A stretch of 64,000 bases of DNA from positions 310,001-374,000 of the forward strand of contig JADJGV010000034.1 in the NCBI GenBank assembly GCA_016707895.1. The letters run 5' to 3'. This DNA is from Myxococcales bacterium (lineage in GTDB: Bacteria; Myxococcota_A; Polyangia; Haliangiales; Haliangiaceae). Below the pieces are notes generated by a model. The model was given only the letters and a program-made list of their open reading frames with translations. It was not told the DNA's origin and searched no databases. Positions 54,114 to 62,965 of the stretch are shown piece after piece; within the stretch, counting starts at the first letter, position 1, and every line of letters starts with the position of its first letter. The position numbers were made by a program, and so were the translations under genes.

Positions 54114-55328
54114 TCACTTCCCCGCGGGTGGGCCGGCGGGCGGGACGGCGGACGGCGGGGTGGCGCCGGCCGCGGGCGCCGGTGGCGGTGGCGCGGCGCC
54201 GGGCGTCGGTGCCGCCTTGGGCGCGGCGATCGCCACCGCGGCGCCGTCGCGCAAGAGCTGGATCGACGACACCGCCACCCGGTCGCCGGCGGACAGGCCG
54301 TGCTCGACGACGAAGCCCTTGGCGCCCAGCGCGCCGAGCTGGATCATCTGGCGCGCGACGTACAGCGTGCCGGGCTTGGCCGGCGGCGGCGGCGGCGCGC
54401 CGGGCTTGGGCTTGGGCGGCTGATCGGTGACGACGAAGACGAACGCCGCGCCGCCCTGGCGGACCACCGCGAGCGCCGGCACCTGCAGCGCTTGACCGAC
54501 CGCGTAGACGACGCGGGCGCGCACCAGCTCGCTCGGGCGCAGGCCGAGCGTCGATGGCACCGCGGCCTTGACCGCGACCAGCTGGGTGCGCGGGTCGGCC
54601 TCCGCCGCGACGTAGAACGCGGTCGTGGCGTGCAGCACCTGGCCGTCGTCGTCGAGCACCTCGATCGGCGCGCCGACCGTGAGCGTGCGGGCCCGCGGCG
54701 CCGGCACCGCCAGCGTCAGCTCGAGGCCGTCGCTGCCGGCGATCGTGGTCAGCCGCGAGGTGGCGGTGACGTAGTCGCCGATGCGCACGACGACGTCGCC
54801 GATCACGCCGGGCACGGCGGCGCGCACGACGCGGTTGCCGACCGCGACCCGGCGCTGCGAGACCTGCGCCCCGGCGGCGCGCACCGCGGCGGTGGCGGCG
54901 GCGACGTCGGCGCGGCTCTTGTCGAGCTCCTGGGCGGTGGCCAGGCCCTCCTGGTGCAGCGCCTCGATCCGGGCCCGCGACTGCTCGGCCAGCGCCAGCG
55001 CCGCCCCCGCCGAGTCGGCCTGGGCCGCCGCCGACGACAGCGCCGCCGACTCCTCGCGGGCGTCGATCTCGACCAGCGGATCGCCGACCGCGACCGGCTG
55101 CCCGGGCTTGACGTGGATCTTGCGGACGTAGCCCGCGACCTGGGGCAGCACCGTGAGGCTGGCCCGCGACAGCAGCGCCCCGAGGTACTCGCCCTGCACG
55201 CGGGCCTCGCTCGGCGCCATCGTCAACACCTGCACCTCGCGCGGCGGCGGGGGCGGCGGCTGCTTCGCGGGGGCGCCGCCACAGGCGACGACGGTCAGCG
55301 ACAGCACCAGGGCGATCAAGGGACGCAT
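54114..55328 (-). CDS. RND efflux periplasmic adaptor (MFP) subunit
   Basis: 404 residues from ATG at 55328. The signal MRPLIALVLSLTVVACGGAP has lipobox VVAC, as in AcrA. A biotinyl-lipoyl-like hairpin domain (GYVRKIHVKPGQPVAVGDPLVEID) leads to an alpha-helical hairpin (about 75-145) and beta-barrel and membrane-proximal domains. The C-terminal tail is a Pro/Ala repeat. It joins the pump to the TolC-like channel. The start lies inside the end of the outer membrane gene (13-base overlap). Confidence 0.93.
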   Translation of the reverse strand: MRPLIALVLSLTVVACGGAPAKQPPPPPPREVQVLTMAPSEARVQGEYLGALLSRASLTVLPQVAGYVRKIHVKPGQPVAVGDPLVEIDAREESAALSSAAAQADSAGAALALAEQSRARIEALHQEGLATAQELDKSRADVAAATAAVRAAGAQVSQRRVAVGNRVVRAAVPGVIGDVVVRIGDYVTATSRLTTIAGSDGLELTLAVPAPRARTLTVGAPIEVLDDDGQVLHATTAFYVAAEADPRTQLVAVKAAVPSTLGLRPSELVRARVVYAVGQALQVPALAVVRQGGAAFVFVVTDQPPKPKPGAPPPPPAKPGTLYVARQMIQLGALGAKGFVVEHGLSAGDRVAVSSIQLLRDGAAVAIAAPKAAPTPGAAPPPPAPAAGATPPSAVPPAGPPAGK

Positions 55329-56710
55329 CGGGCCTCCGTGAGCAACGCCTCGACCTCGGCGGCGAGCCGCGCCGCCTCGCGCTGGGCCAGCGTGAGCTCG
55401 GCCTGGCGCAGCACGCCGGCGCTCTGCACCAGCTCGAGGCTGGTGGCCCGGCCCATCTCGAACGAGCGGCGCGTCATCGCGTCGACCCGGGCCGCGAGAT
55501 CGCGGGCCTCGGTGGCCGCGGCCAGGAGCTCGGTCGCGACCGCGCCGCCGCGCCGGGCCCGGGCGATCTCGAGCGTCGCGGCGCGGCGCACCGCCTCGGT
55601 CACCGCGCGGGCGTCGTCGACGGCGGCGGCGCGCTGGGCGGCCGCGGCGGCCCGGCGACCGCCGTCCCAGATCGGCACCCGCAGCACCAGCGCCAGCGTC
55701 CACGCCGGGACGCGGCCGGGCGCGGGATCGGTGGTGTACGCGGACAGGGTCGACGTCAGATCGAGCGCGGGCAGCTTGGTCGCCTCGACCTCGGCCTGCC
55801 GGGCCCGCGCGGCATCGACGTCGGCGCGGGCGCTGATCACGTCGGCGCGCTCCTCGCCGGCGGCCAGCGGGCGGCACTGGCCGGCCAGCTGGGCCAGCAG
55901 CGCGTCGGCGGCCAGCGTCGGCGCGACGTCGACCTCGCCGTCGAGGCCGAGCGCGGCGGCCAGCGCCTCGCGCGCCACGCGCAGCTGCTCGTCGCCGGCG
56001 ATCACCGCGGCGCGCGCCACCGCGACGTCCTGGCGGGTGCGGATCGCGTCGAGCTCGGTGGCGGCGCCGAGCTCGTGGGTGCGCTCGCCCAGCGCGGCGC
56101 GCTCGAGCGCGAGCTGCAGGCCCTGGCGGGTGAGCGCGGCGGCGCGGGTCGCGGCCAGCACCGCGACCACGGCGTCGGCGGCGACCAGCGCGGTGCGCCG
56201 CTCGACGTCGAGCTGGCTGGCCTCGGCGCCGCGCAGATCGGCGGCGGCGCTGGCGCGGGCGCGGCGGGCGGCGACGTCGAGCAGCGGCCAGCTGGCGGTG
56301 ATCGCCGCCGAGCCGAGCGGCGCGGTCGGCGTGTAGTCGGGGCCGGCCGGCACGCCGGGCGCGACCGTCGGGTGGGCCAGATCGATCGCCACCGTCGCGG
56401 AGGCCGAGACGGTGGGGCGGCGCGCGGCGGCGGCGGCCCGGGCGGCGGCCCGGCTGCGCGCGACCTCGGCGGTGGCGCGGCCGCGGGGCGGCGCGGCGGC
56501 CACGAGGCCCCAGGCCTCGGCCCACGATCCGAGCGCCCGCGGGGCCGGCGCCGGCGGCGCCAGCAGCGGATCGTCGACGGTCGGCGCGAACGCCGGCCGC
56601 GGCGCCGGCGGGGGGGCGGGTGGCGGGGCGGGTGGGGCCGGCTGCGCGGCGGCGGGTGTCAGCGCGGCCAGGGCGGCGGCCGCGACGGTCACCGAGAGGA
56701 TGCGACCCAT
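55316..56710 (-). CDS. TolC family outer membrane efflux protein
   Basis: 464 residues from ATG at 56710. The signal peptide MGRILSVTVAAAALAALTPAAAQP precedes a Pro-rich segment. Two internally similar helical halves are visible (EVARSRAAARAAAAARRPTVSASAT; DVDAARARQAEVEATKLPALDLTST), each with a helix followed by a strand as in TolC/OprM. C-terminal LELVQSAGVLRQAELTLAQREAARL completes the second coiled coil. No lipobox Cys, so TolC-like rather than OprM-lipidated. First gene of the efflux operon. Confidence 0.92.
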   Translation of the reverse strand: MGRILSVTVAAAALAALTPAAAQPAPPAPPPAPPPAPRPAFAPTVDDPLLAPPAPAPRALGSWAEAWGLVAAAPPRGRATAEVARSRAAARAAAAARRPTVSASATVAIDLAHPTVAPGVPAGPDYTPTAPLGSAAITASWPLLDVAARRARASAAADLRGAEASQLDVERRTALVAADAVVAVLAATRAAALTRQGLQLALERAALGERTHELGAATELDAIRTRQDVAVARAAVIAGDEQLRVAREALAAALGLDGEVDVAPTLAADALLAQLAGQCRPLAAGEERADVISARADVDAARARQAEVEATKLPALDLTSTLSAYTTDPAPGRVPAWTLALVLRVPIWDGGRRAAAAAQRAAAVDDARAVTEAVRRAATLEIARARRGGAVATELLAAATEARDLAARVDAMTRRSFEMGRATSLELVQSAGVLRQAELTLAQREAARLAAEVEALLTEARCVP

Positions 56711-56804
56711 CGGCGCGACTATGCCCCGATCAGTGCAGTTGGCACTGTCGCGAGACGCAATAGTGCAGCGGGGTGCGAATGGTACGCTGACGGCGGAGGT
56801 CTCG

Positions 56805-57497
56805 ATGCACGCTGTCCCTGCCTGGTTCGTCGTCGCTGCGCTCGCCGTGTCGGCGTGCGCGAAGCCGACCACCCCGACCACCCCGACCACCCCGACCACC
56901 CCGACCGCCGCAGGTGATGTCGTCGTGGCGATCGCGTCGGTGACGCTGGCCGACGACTGCCCCGACGGTCGCGGGCCGGCGTGGTCGCTGCCGCCGCCGG
57001 CGTCGCCGAGCTCGGCCGGGCCGTCGGTGCCCAGCGCCCCGCCGGCGGCGGACGTCGCGGCGAGCCAGAGCGCGCCGAAGCGCGCGGCGGGCCAGGCGTC
57101 GGTGCCCTACGGCGAGGCCGCGTGCCAGCAGTCGTTCGTGCAGCTGCGCGTGCGCGGGCCGGCGAGCGGCGCGCCGACCCGGTTCGCGATCAAGAAGGTC
57201 GAGCTGCTCGACGACGCCGGCGCGGTGCTCGGCGAGCTGACCGCCCGCGCGCCGACCGCGTGGCAGGGCGATCACTACGCGCCGTGGGCCGAGGCGATCG
57301 CGCCGGGCGACGAGCTGGCGACCGCGTACGAGCTGACCGCGCCGGCGTGGGCCACCTACGGCAAGGGCCCGTTCGAGTCGCACGACGGCGTCTACACGCT
57401 GCGCGTGACCGTCGCGGTCGGCGACGACGAGCGCACGCTGACCCAGCAGACCGTCGTGTCGGGCCCCGCGGTGCTGCCGCCCGGCGCCGTGACCTGA
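56805..57497 (+). CDS. Secreted lipoprotein with a Thr/Pro repeat linker
   Basis: 230 residues from ATG at 56805 with GGAGG upstream. The signal MHAVPAWFVVAALAVSACAK has lipobox SAC. A PTT tandem repeat (about residues 21-34) forms the linker, then a beta-rich domain (VVVAIASVTLADDC, FVQLRVRG, RFAIKKVELLDDAGAVLGEL, YTLRVTVAVGDDERTLT). This resembles the fold of small periplasmic binding proteins. Function unknown. Confidence 0.72.
   Translation: MHAVPAWFVVAALAVSACAKPTTPTTPTTPTTPTAAGDVVVAIASVTLADDCPDGRGPAWSLPPPASPSSAGPSVPSAPPAADVAASQSAPKRAAGQASVPYGEAACQQSFVQLRVRGPASGAPTRFAIKKVELLDDAGAVLGELTARAPTAWQGDHYAPWAEAIAPGDELATAYELTAPAWATYGKGPFESHDGVYTLRVTVAVGDDERTLTQQTVVSGPAVLPPGAVT
56865..56909 (+). 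repeat. Tandem 9-base repeat (CCGACCACC)
   Basis: Four perfect copies (56865-56900) and one imperfect copy of CCGACCACC encode Pro-Thr-Thr units in the lipoprotein linker. A slippage-prone, in-frame (three-codon) repeat. Confidence 0.9.
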
Positions 57498-57506
57498 GTC
57501 GCCGGA

Positions 57507-58814
57507 TCAACGCGACGCGAGGAACGCGATCAAGGCCGCGCGATCGGCGGCCGACAGGTGCTCGCCGAAGCGGTGGCCGCGGCCCGGCGGCGGCACGAGC
57601 AGCTCGGTCAGCGACGCGACCGAGCCGTCGTGGAGGTACGGCGCGCTGGCCGCGAGGCCGAGCAGCGCCGGCGTGCGGTAGCGGCCGGTGCCGCGGGCGC
57701 GGCCGTTGGCGAGCGCGGGATCGGTGCCGATCTGCGCGGCCGGCAGCGCGTCGCCGCCGCCGGCGGGATCGCGGTGGCAGCGGCGGCAGTGCTGGTCGAA
57801 CAGCGCCGCCCCGCGCGCCCGCGCGCGCGCGTCGCCGACCGGCGCCGGCGGCGGCGGGGTCAGGCTGTACAGGTACATCGCCAGCGCCCACGCCAGCTCG
57901 CGCGGCGGGCGGACGCGCTCGCCGCCGGCGTGCAGCAGCTGGGTCTCCTGGCGGATCGCCAGCGCCGCCGGCCCGCCGTGGCGGATGGTCCCGGCCTGGG
58001 TCAGGTAGCGGCGCTCGCGCAGCCCCCACAGCTCGGGGATCGCCACCGGATCCTCGTCCTCGTCCTCGGTCACGTCGGCGCGGCCCGGGCCCCAGCTCGC
58101 CATCCGCGCCGCCAGCGCCGGAGCGATCGGCGCGCCGGTGTCGCGGTGGTAGGCCAGCCGCAGCGCGCCGAGATCGAAGCGGCGGCGCGCGGTGCCGACC
58201 ACCAGCGTCGCGCCGCGCCGCGCGCTGTGGCACAGCGCGCAGGTGATGCCGAGCCGGGTGACGCCGTCGACGTCGGCGAACACCACCAGCCCGGGGTAGC
58301 TGCCGTCGGCGGCGCGCTCGATCCCGAGCGCCTCGGCGGTGGCGTCGCGCGCGGTGGCCGCCGCGGCGCCGCGGGCCGCGAACAGGTGCGCGACGCCGAC
58401 GTCGTCGCGCAGCGGGTACGCGAAGAACACCCGCCGGCCCAGCGCGATCCACGCGGCGTCGTCGGTCGGCCGCGCGCCGTCCCACAGCGGCGCGGTCGGC
58501 GTCGGCAGCGGCTGGCCCGCGGCGAGGCCGTCGACGACGGCGCGGTCGAGCGGCTGGGCGCGCGGGTTCCACGGCGGCAGCAGATCCCAGCCGGCGTCGC
58601 CCAGCGCGTACTGCCCGAGCCGGTGGCGCGAGTAGGTGTTGCGCGGGTTGGTCAGCGACGCCACGAGCGCCGCGCGGCGCGCCGCCGGATCGTCGAGGTA
58701 CGCCGCGCGCGCGGCGGCCAGCCACGCCGGCGACCACCGCGGCGCCGCGGCGCGCCGGGGCGCCGCGCAGCCGGCCAGCACCGCCAGCACCGCCAGCGCC
58801 GCCAGCGCGCGCAC
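57507..58814 (-). CDS. Di-heme cytochrome c peroxidase/MauG-like lipoprotein
   Basis: 435 residues from a GTG at 58814. The signal VRALAALAVLAVLAGCAAP has lipobox AGC. Two CXXCH heme sites: CALCH at 192-196 and CRRCH at 343-347. The C-terminal part (RTPALLGLAASAPYLHDGSVASLTELL) is the typical cytochrome-peroxidase ending. The long N-terminal region (about 30-190) is unusual for simple peroxidases and may hold a substrate domain. It would oxidise or reduce a periplasmic partner. Confidence 0.82.
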   Translation of the reverse strand: MRALAALAVLAVLAGCAAPRRAAAPRWSPAWLAAARAAYLDDPAARRAALVASLTNPRNTYSRHRLGQYALGDAGWDLLPPWNPRAQPLDRAVVDGLAAGQPLPTPTAPLWDGARPTDDAAWIALGRRVFFAYPLRDDVGVAHLFAARGAAAATARDATAEALGIERAADGSYPGLVVFADVDGVTRLGITCALCHSARRGATLVVGTARRRFDLGALRLAYHRDTGAPIAPALAARMASWGPGRADVTEDEDEDPVAIPELWGLRERRYLTQAGTIRHGGPAALAIRQETQLLHAGGERVRPPRELAWALAMYLYSLTPPPPAPVGDARARARGAALFDQHCRRCHRDPAGGGDALPAAQIGTDPALANGRARGTGRYRTPALLGLAASAPYLHDGSVASLTELLVPPPGRGHRFGEHLSAADRAALIAFLASR

Positions 58815-58831
58815 GGCCCCGCGCCGTCGCG

Positions 58832-59632
58832 CTAGAAGCACGCGCCGTACTGCGCGCCGCCGATGATCACCGGCGTCGAGAACGCGCGGCAGCTGCCGGT
58901 CCCGCCGGCGCACATGCCGGCCGCGCAGTTGCCGCCCGGGCACAGGCAGGTCGGCCGGCACTGCATGCCGCCGGGCATCAGGTTGACGCAGTCGAGCCCG
59001 GGCGCGCAGCTGGGGTTGCCGGTGCAGGCGGCGCCGACGCCGCCGCCGGTGGCCGGTGGCGCGTTGCAGTCGGTCAGGAACCGGCCGGTCGGCTGGTCGG
59101 AGTAGACGTGGCAGGCCCAGCCGGCTGGGCAGGTGGCGTTGGTGGTCGACGGCGGCGCGCAGTCGGTCGTGCACATCGTGACGCCGGGGATCGTCGTCGT
59201 GCCGGTCGACACCGTCAGGATGCACAGCCCGCCCTCGCCGGGGCAGGTCGCGTCGTCCTGGCAGAACGTGCGGCAGCGCCCGCCGACGCACGAATGGCCG
59301 GCCAGGCAGGTGGTCGAGCGGGTGCACAGCGTCGCCTCGCCGCCGCCGAACTGATCGACCCGGCACGCGGTGCCGCCGGTCGGCAGGTTGGCGGGGTCGA
59401 GGTCGCACACCGGCGTGGCCGCGGTGCAGCCGCACTGGCTGTAGAGGTCGCACGGCGTGTTGGCGCAGGCCGCGGCGTCGGTCGCCGCGTCGGGCGACGA
59501 CGTCGGCGCGTCGATCGCGGTCGCGGCGTCGGGATCGCCGGCGGGGGCGTCGTCACCGCTCGCGCCGTCGGCGCCGGCCACGGTGCCGGACGCGCAGCCA
59601 GCGATCAGCACCAGGATCAAGGCGGCACGCAT
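58832..59632 (-). CDS. Cys-rich secreted lipoprotein
   Basis: 266 residues from ATG at 59632. Signal MRAALILVLIAGCASG with lipobox IAGC, then an Ala/Asp/Pro linker. The mature region has about 25 Cys with EGF/TIL-like spacing (CANTPCDLYSQCGCTAATPVC; TCLAGHSCVGGRCRTFCQ; CPAGWACHVY). It resembles the myxobacterial Cys-rich lipoproteins, though without the CC modules of the 41525-42838 gene. Probably an external binding protein. Same strand and 17 bases upstream of the di-heme gene. Confidence 0.72.
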   Translation of the reverse strand: MRAALILVLIAGCASGTVAGADGASGDDAPAGDPDAATAIDAPTSSPDAATDAAACANTPCDLYSQCGCTAATPVCDLDPANLPTGGTACRVDQFGGGEATLCTRSTTCLAGHSCVGGRCRTFCQDDATCPGEGGLCILTVSTGTTTIPGVTMCTTDCAPPSTTNATCPAGWACHVYSDQPTGRFLTDCNAPPATGGGVGAACTGNPSCAPGLDCVNLMPGGMQCRPTCLCPGGNCAAGMCAGGTGSCRAFSTPVIIGGAQYGACF

Positions 59633-59707
59633 GCACCCATCGTACACCGGGCGACGCCGGCCGCGCGCGACGGGAACAGCCCGCGCCGATCGCGCGTTGA
59701 CGCGGGC

Positions 59708-60223
59708 ATGCCGACCTTGATCTCGCGCGACGAGGCGCTGGCGCGGATCCGCGCCGAGGGCGGCGCGCCGCCGTGTCTGATGTGCGCGATCCGCGATCGC
59801 CAGGTGGGCGCGACCTACGCCGTCCACGAGGACGACGACATCCTGGTGCTGCTGCCGCGCTACGTCCGCCGCTGGGGCCACGTCGTCGTGATGCCGCGGG
59901 CCCACGTCGTCACCTACACCGGCGTCACGCCGGCGCTGTGGGCGCGGATCAACGCCGACGCGCTGCACGCGGCCAAGATGCTCGAGCGGATCCGCCAGCC
60001 GCTGCGGGTCTACGTGACCTCGACCGGCTCGAGCGCCGGCGAGCTGACCCAGACCTCGATGCACCTGCACGTCCACGTCATCCCGCTGTACGACGATCAC
60101 GATCGCCCGGCCGACGTGTTCAGCTGGCAGGGCGGGGTGTGGGTGGGCGAGCCCGACGAGTGGCACGCGCTGCGCGACGAGTACGCGGCGGCGTGGCGGG
60201 CGGCGGTCACGGCCCAGGCGTGA
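59708..60223 (+). CDS. HIT family protein
   Basis: 171 residues from ATG at 59708. The histidine triad is HLHVHVIP (His119, His121, His123). Upstream CLMCAIRDR and VLLPRYVRRWGHVVVMPRAHV match Hint/HIT hydrolases, with the CxxC possibly binding zinc. These enzymes hydrolyse phosphoramidates or AMP-lysine-type substrates. The last 17 bases overlap the convergent lipoprotein gene. Confidence 0.9.
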   Translation: MPTLISRDEALARIRAEGGAPPCLMCAIRDRQVGATYAVHEDDDILVLLPRYVRRWGHVVVMPRAHVVTYTGVTPALWARINADALHAAKMLERIRQPLRVYVTSTGSSAGELTQTSMHLHVHVIPLYDDHDRPADVFSWQGGVWVGEPDEWHALRDEYAAAWRAAVTAQA

Positions 60224-61178
60224 CCTCGAGCGGCGGCCCGGCCGGATCCCAGGCCGCGAGCGCGCGATCGATCCGCCGCAGGTTGGCGCGGGTCGGCCGG
60301 TAGCGCGGGTTGTCGAACGCCAGCGCCGCGCGCCACGCCGCGGCCAGGGCTGCGGTCGGCGCGCCGCGGCCCCACGCCGGCACCGCGCTGGCGGCGACGT
60401 CCGCGGGGTCGAGGGCGGCGACCGCGGGCTCGAGATCGGCGAGCAGCGCGCGCGCGGCCGCGAGCTCGGCGCGGATCGCCGGCGTCGCGATCGACCACGC
60501 CGCCACCATCGCCGGGCTGACCACGACGTACTCGCGGAACGCCACGCCCTGCCACGGATCGGTGCGCACGTGGAAGATCGCCCCCAGCCGCGCCGGCTGG
60601 GCCAGCACCGTTGCCATCGCCACCGGCTGGCCGCCGGCGTCGACGAACGCGAACGGCTCGCGCGCGGTCGGATCGAAGCGGCCGATCCACGCCTCGGGCG
60701 CCAGCTCGATCCGCACCAGCGCGGTGCCGTAGCTGCGCGGCCCCAGCCCGAGCACCGTCGCGAACGGCGCCGGCCATGCGTAGCGCCGGTGGATCAGCGC
60801 CGGATCGCTGGTGAGCGCGCGGGCGATCGCCTGCCCGCTGCCCGGCCGCCGCGCCACCTGCGCCAGCGCGCGGTTGAACGGCGACACGAAGCGGCCGGTG
60901 GTGGCGGTCGCCACCAGCAGCCGGCGGGTGTGGCGCAGCGCGGGGATCGACGCGGCCGGCGTCCAGGTATAGAGCACCGACCGGTAGAAGTCGTCGTCGC
61001 GCACCGCCAGCGCCGCCAGCCGATCGTCGACCGCGGGCGCGGGCGGCGGCGCGGCCGCGATCGGCGCCGCGATCGGGCTGGGCCCCGCCAGCGCGGCGAC
61101 CCGCGGCGGCGCCGGCCGGTGGCAGCTCCCGCTGACCATCGCGGCGACGATCGCGGCGGCGACGGCCCGGTGCCCCAT
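60207..61178 (-). CDS. Putative lipoprotein
   Basis: 323 residues from ATG at 61178. The signal MGHRAVAAAIVAAMVSGSCHR has lipobox GSC. The rest is a soluble, mixed fold (DDFYRSVLYTWTPAASIPALRH; AWPAPFATVLGLGPRSYGTALVRIEL; VVVSPAMVAAWSIATPAIRAEL) with no known motif and a late Trp-rich region (PAWGRGAPTAALAAAW). It could be a periplasmic binding protein. Function unknown. Confidence 0.68.
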   Translation of the reverse strand: MGHRAVAAAIVAAMVSGSCHRPAPPRVAALAGPSPIAAPIAAAPPPAPAVDDRLAALAVRDDDFYRSVLYTWTPAASIPALRHTRRLLVATATTGRFVSPFNRALAQVARRPGSGQAIARALTSDPALIHRRYAWPAPFATVLGLGPRSYGTALVRIELAPEAWIGRFDPTAREPFAFVDAGGQPVAMATVLAQPARLGAIFHVRTDPWQGVAFREYVVVSPAMVAAWSIATPAIRAELAAARALLADLEPAVAALDPADVAASAVPAWGRGAPTAALAAAWRAALAFDNPRYRPTRANLRRIDRALAAWDPAGPPLEVTPGP

Positions 61179-61205
61179 CCGCGGCCAACGCCGCGGCGGC
61201 CGCGG

Positions 61206-61697
61206 CTATTCCGCCGCGGGGGCGGCGGCCAGCGCGTCCATCGCCGCGACCAGCGACGGCGGCGCCGCCACCAGCTCGATCAGCACGCCGGCGCCGCCGT
61301 GGGGCGCCTCGGCCGAGCCCTTGGGGTGGATGAAGCACACGTCGAAGCCGGCGGCGCCCTTGCGGATGCCGCCCGGCGTGAACCGCACGCCGCGCGCGGT
61401 CAGCCACGCCACCGCCGCCGGCAGGTCGTCGATCCACAGGCCGAGGTGGTTGAGCGGCGGCTCGTGCACCCGCGGCGCCTTGGCCGGATCGATCGGCTCC
61501 ATCAGATCGATCTCGACCCGCGCCGCGCCGGCGCCGACCGCGCAGATGTCCTCGTCGACGTTCTCGCGCTCGCTCCGGAACGAGCCCTCGACCGCGACGC
61601 CGAGCAGGTCGACCCACAGCGCGCGCAGCGCCGCCTTCGACGGGCCGCCGATCGCGATCTGCTGCAGGCCCAGCACCCGGAACGGCCGCGCGCTCAC
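61206..61697 (-). CDS. VOC/glyoxalase superfamily protein, methylmalonyl-CoA epimerase-like
   Basis: 163 residues. The GTG start overlaps the crotonyl-CoA reductase stop (GTGA), so it is translationally coupled to it. Two beta-alpha-beta-beta-beta modules are visible (LQQIAIGGPSKAALRALWVDLLGV and LNHLGLWIDDLPAAVAWLTARGV). By comparison with acyl-CoA epimerases, the metal ligands would be His, Gln/Glu, His and Glu. Here the first is Gln13, the others Glu62, His84 and Glu141. So one ligand is changed, and function as epimerase needs testing. Context with a crotonyl-CoA carboxylase/reductase fits ethylmalonyl/methylmalonyl-CoA chemistry. Confidence 0.8.
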   Translation of the reverse strand: MSARPFRVLGLQQIAIGGPSKAALRALWVDLLGVAVEGSFRSERENVDEDICAVGAGAARVEIDLMEPIDPAKAPRVHEPPLNHLGLWIDDLPAAVAWLTARGVRFTPGGIRKGAAGFDVCFIHPKGSAEAPHGGAGVLIELVAAPPSLVAAMDALAAAPAAE

Positions 61698-62965
61698 CGC
61701 GCACCGCCCGCGGCGCGCACCTCGGCCAGGTCGCGCAGGCCGGGCCGCGGCGCGTTGACCAGGATCGCCATGTTGCCGCTGGGGTGCTTGTTCTCGCGCA
61801 TCAGCTGGTGGCACGAGCCGGTCTCGGCGAACGCGAACGTCCGCGACAGGCACGGGTCGACCTTGCCGTCGATCACCAGCTGGTTGACGCCGGCCGCCTG
61901 CGCGTCGTTGGCGAAGTGCGAGCCCTGCAGGCGCTTCTGCCGCATCCAGTGGTAGCGCAGGTCGAGGGTGGCGTTGTAGCCGGTGGTGCCCGCGCAGATC
62001 ACGATCATGCCGCCGGTCTCGGTCATGAAGCACGAGGTCGGCAGCGTCGTCTCGCCGGGGTGCTCGAAGACCAGCGTCGGGCTCTTCTTCTCGCCCAGCG
62101 CCTCCCAGAACGCCTTGCCGAACTCGCGCGCGCCCTTGAGCCACAGGCCGTACTCGAGCTCGTCGCTCCAGCGCGGCAGCTTGCCCCAGTGGGTGAACTT
62201 GCGGCGGTCGATGACGCCGACCGCGCCGAGCTGCTTGCAGTACTCGATCTTGTCGTCGCCCGAGACCACCGCGACGGCGCGGCCGCCGGCGGCCTTGATG
62301 ATCTGGATCGCCATCGAGCCGAGCCCGCCGGCGCCGCCCCACACCAGCACCGGCTCGCCGGGGCCGACGACGTTGGGCGGCCAGCCGTGCAGCATGCGGT
62401 AGGCGGTGGCGCCGACCAGCATGTACGCCGCGGCCTCCTCCCAGGTCAGCTGCGGCGGCTTGGGCAGGCACTGGTGGTCCTGGACCCGCGTGTACTGCGC
62501 GAAGCTGCCCCAGTTGGACTCGTAGCCCCAGATGATCTGCGACGACGCCAGCATCGGGTCCTTGCCGGCGGCGACCCACGGATCGTCGCGGTTCCACATG
62601 CCGCAGTGGACCACCACCTCGTCGCCGACCTTGACGTTCTCGACCGCGGCGCCGACCGCCCACACCACGCCCGACGCGTCGGAGCCGCCGATGTGGAAGT
62701 CCTCGGGCTCGCCCTTCTTCTGCCGGGTCTTGATGACGTCGATCGGCACGCCCATCGCCGCCCACACGTTGTTGTAGTTGACGCCGGCGGCCATCACGTA
62801 GACCAGCACGTCGTGGGGGGCCAGCGCCGGGGTGGCGATGGCCTCCTCGCGGAAGGCGTCGATCGGCTCGCCGAAACGATCGGCGCGGATCACCTGGGCC
62901 AGCATCTTGGCGGGCACCACGCCCAGGTCGGGGACGTCACCGAGTGGGTAGAGGTCGCGGGTCAC
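61694..62965 (-). CDS. ccr: Crotonyl-CoA carboxylase/reductase
   Basis: 423 residues, the expected length. This medium-chain dehydrogenase/reductase makes (2S)-ethylmalonyl-CoA from crotonyl-CoA, CO2 and NADPH, a key step of the ethylmalonyl-CoA pathway or of ethylmalonyl supply to polyketides. Diagnostic stretches are GYESNWGSFAQYTRVQDHQCLPKP, EEAAAYMLVGATAYRMLHGW, VLVWGGAGGLGSMAIQIIKAAGG and VFEHPGETTLPTSCFMTETGG (nucleotide and catalytic sites). The GTG start overlaps the preceding regulator gene's stop by 4 bases. Confidence 0.93.
   Translation of the reverse strand: MTRDLYPLGDVPDLGVVPAKMLAQVIRADRFGEPIDAFREEAIATPALAPHDVLVYVMAAGVNYNNVWAAMGVPIDVIKTRQKKGEPEDFHIGGSDASGVVWAVGAAVENVKVGDEVVVHCGMWNRDDPWVAAGKDPMLASSQIIWGYESNWGSFAQYTRVQDHQCLPKPPQLTWEEAAAYMLVGATAYRMLHGWPPNVVGPGEPVLVWGGAGGLGSMAIQIIKAAGGRAVAVVSGDDKIEYCKQLGAVGVIDRRKFTHWGKLPRWSDELEYGLWLKGAREFGKAFWEALGEKKSPTLVFEHPGETTLPTSCFMTETGGMIVICAGTTGYNATLDLRYHWMRQKRLQGSHFANDAQAAGVNQLVIDGKVDPCLSRTFAFAETGSCHQLMRENKHPSGNMAILVNAPRPGLRDLAEVRAAGGAR

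Noticed and set aside
50576..54430. A 1284-codon plus-strand open frame opposite the RND pump.
   Set aside because: It is antisense to a clear AcrB-type gene and is rich in His/Arg/Asp/Gln from reading its complement; no start context.
56865..56909. Short tandem repeats considered as a CRISPR array.
   Set aside because: Units are 9 bases, contiguous and in-frame within a lipoprotein linker; no spacers and no cas genes.
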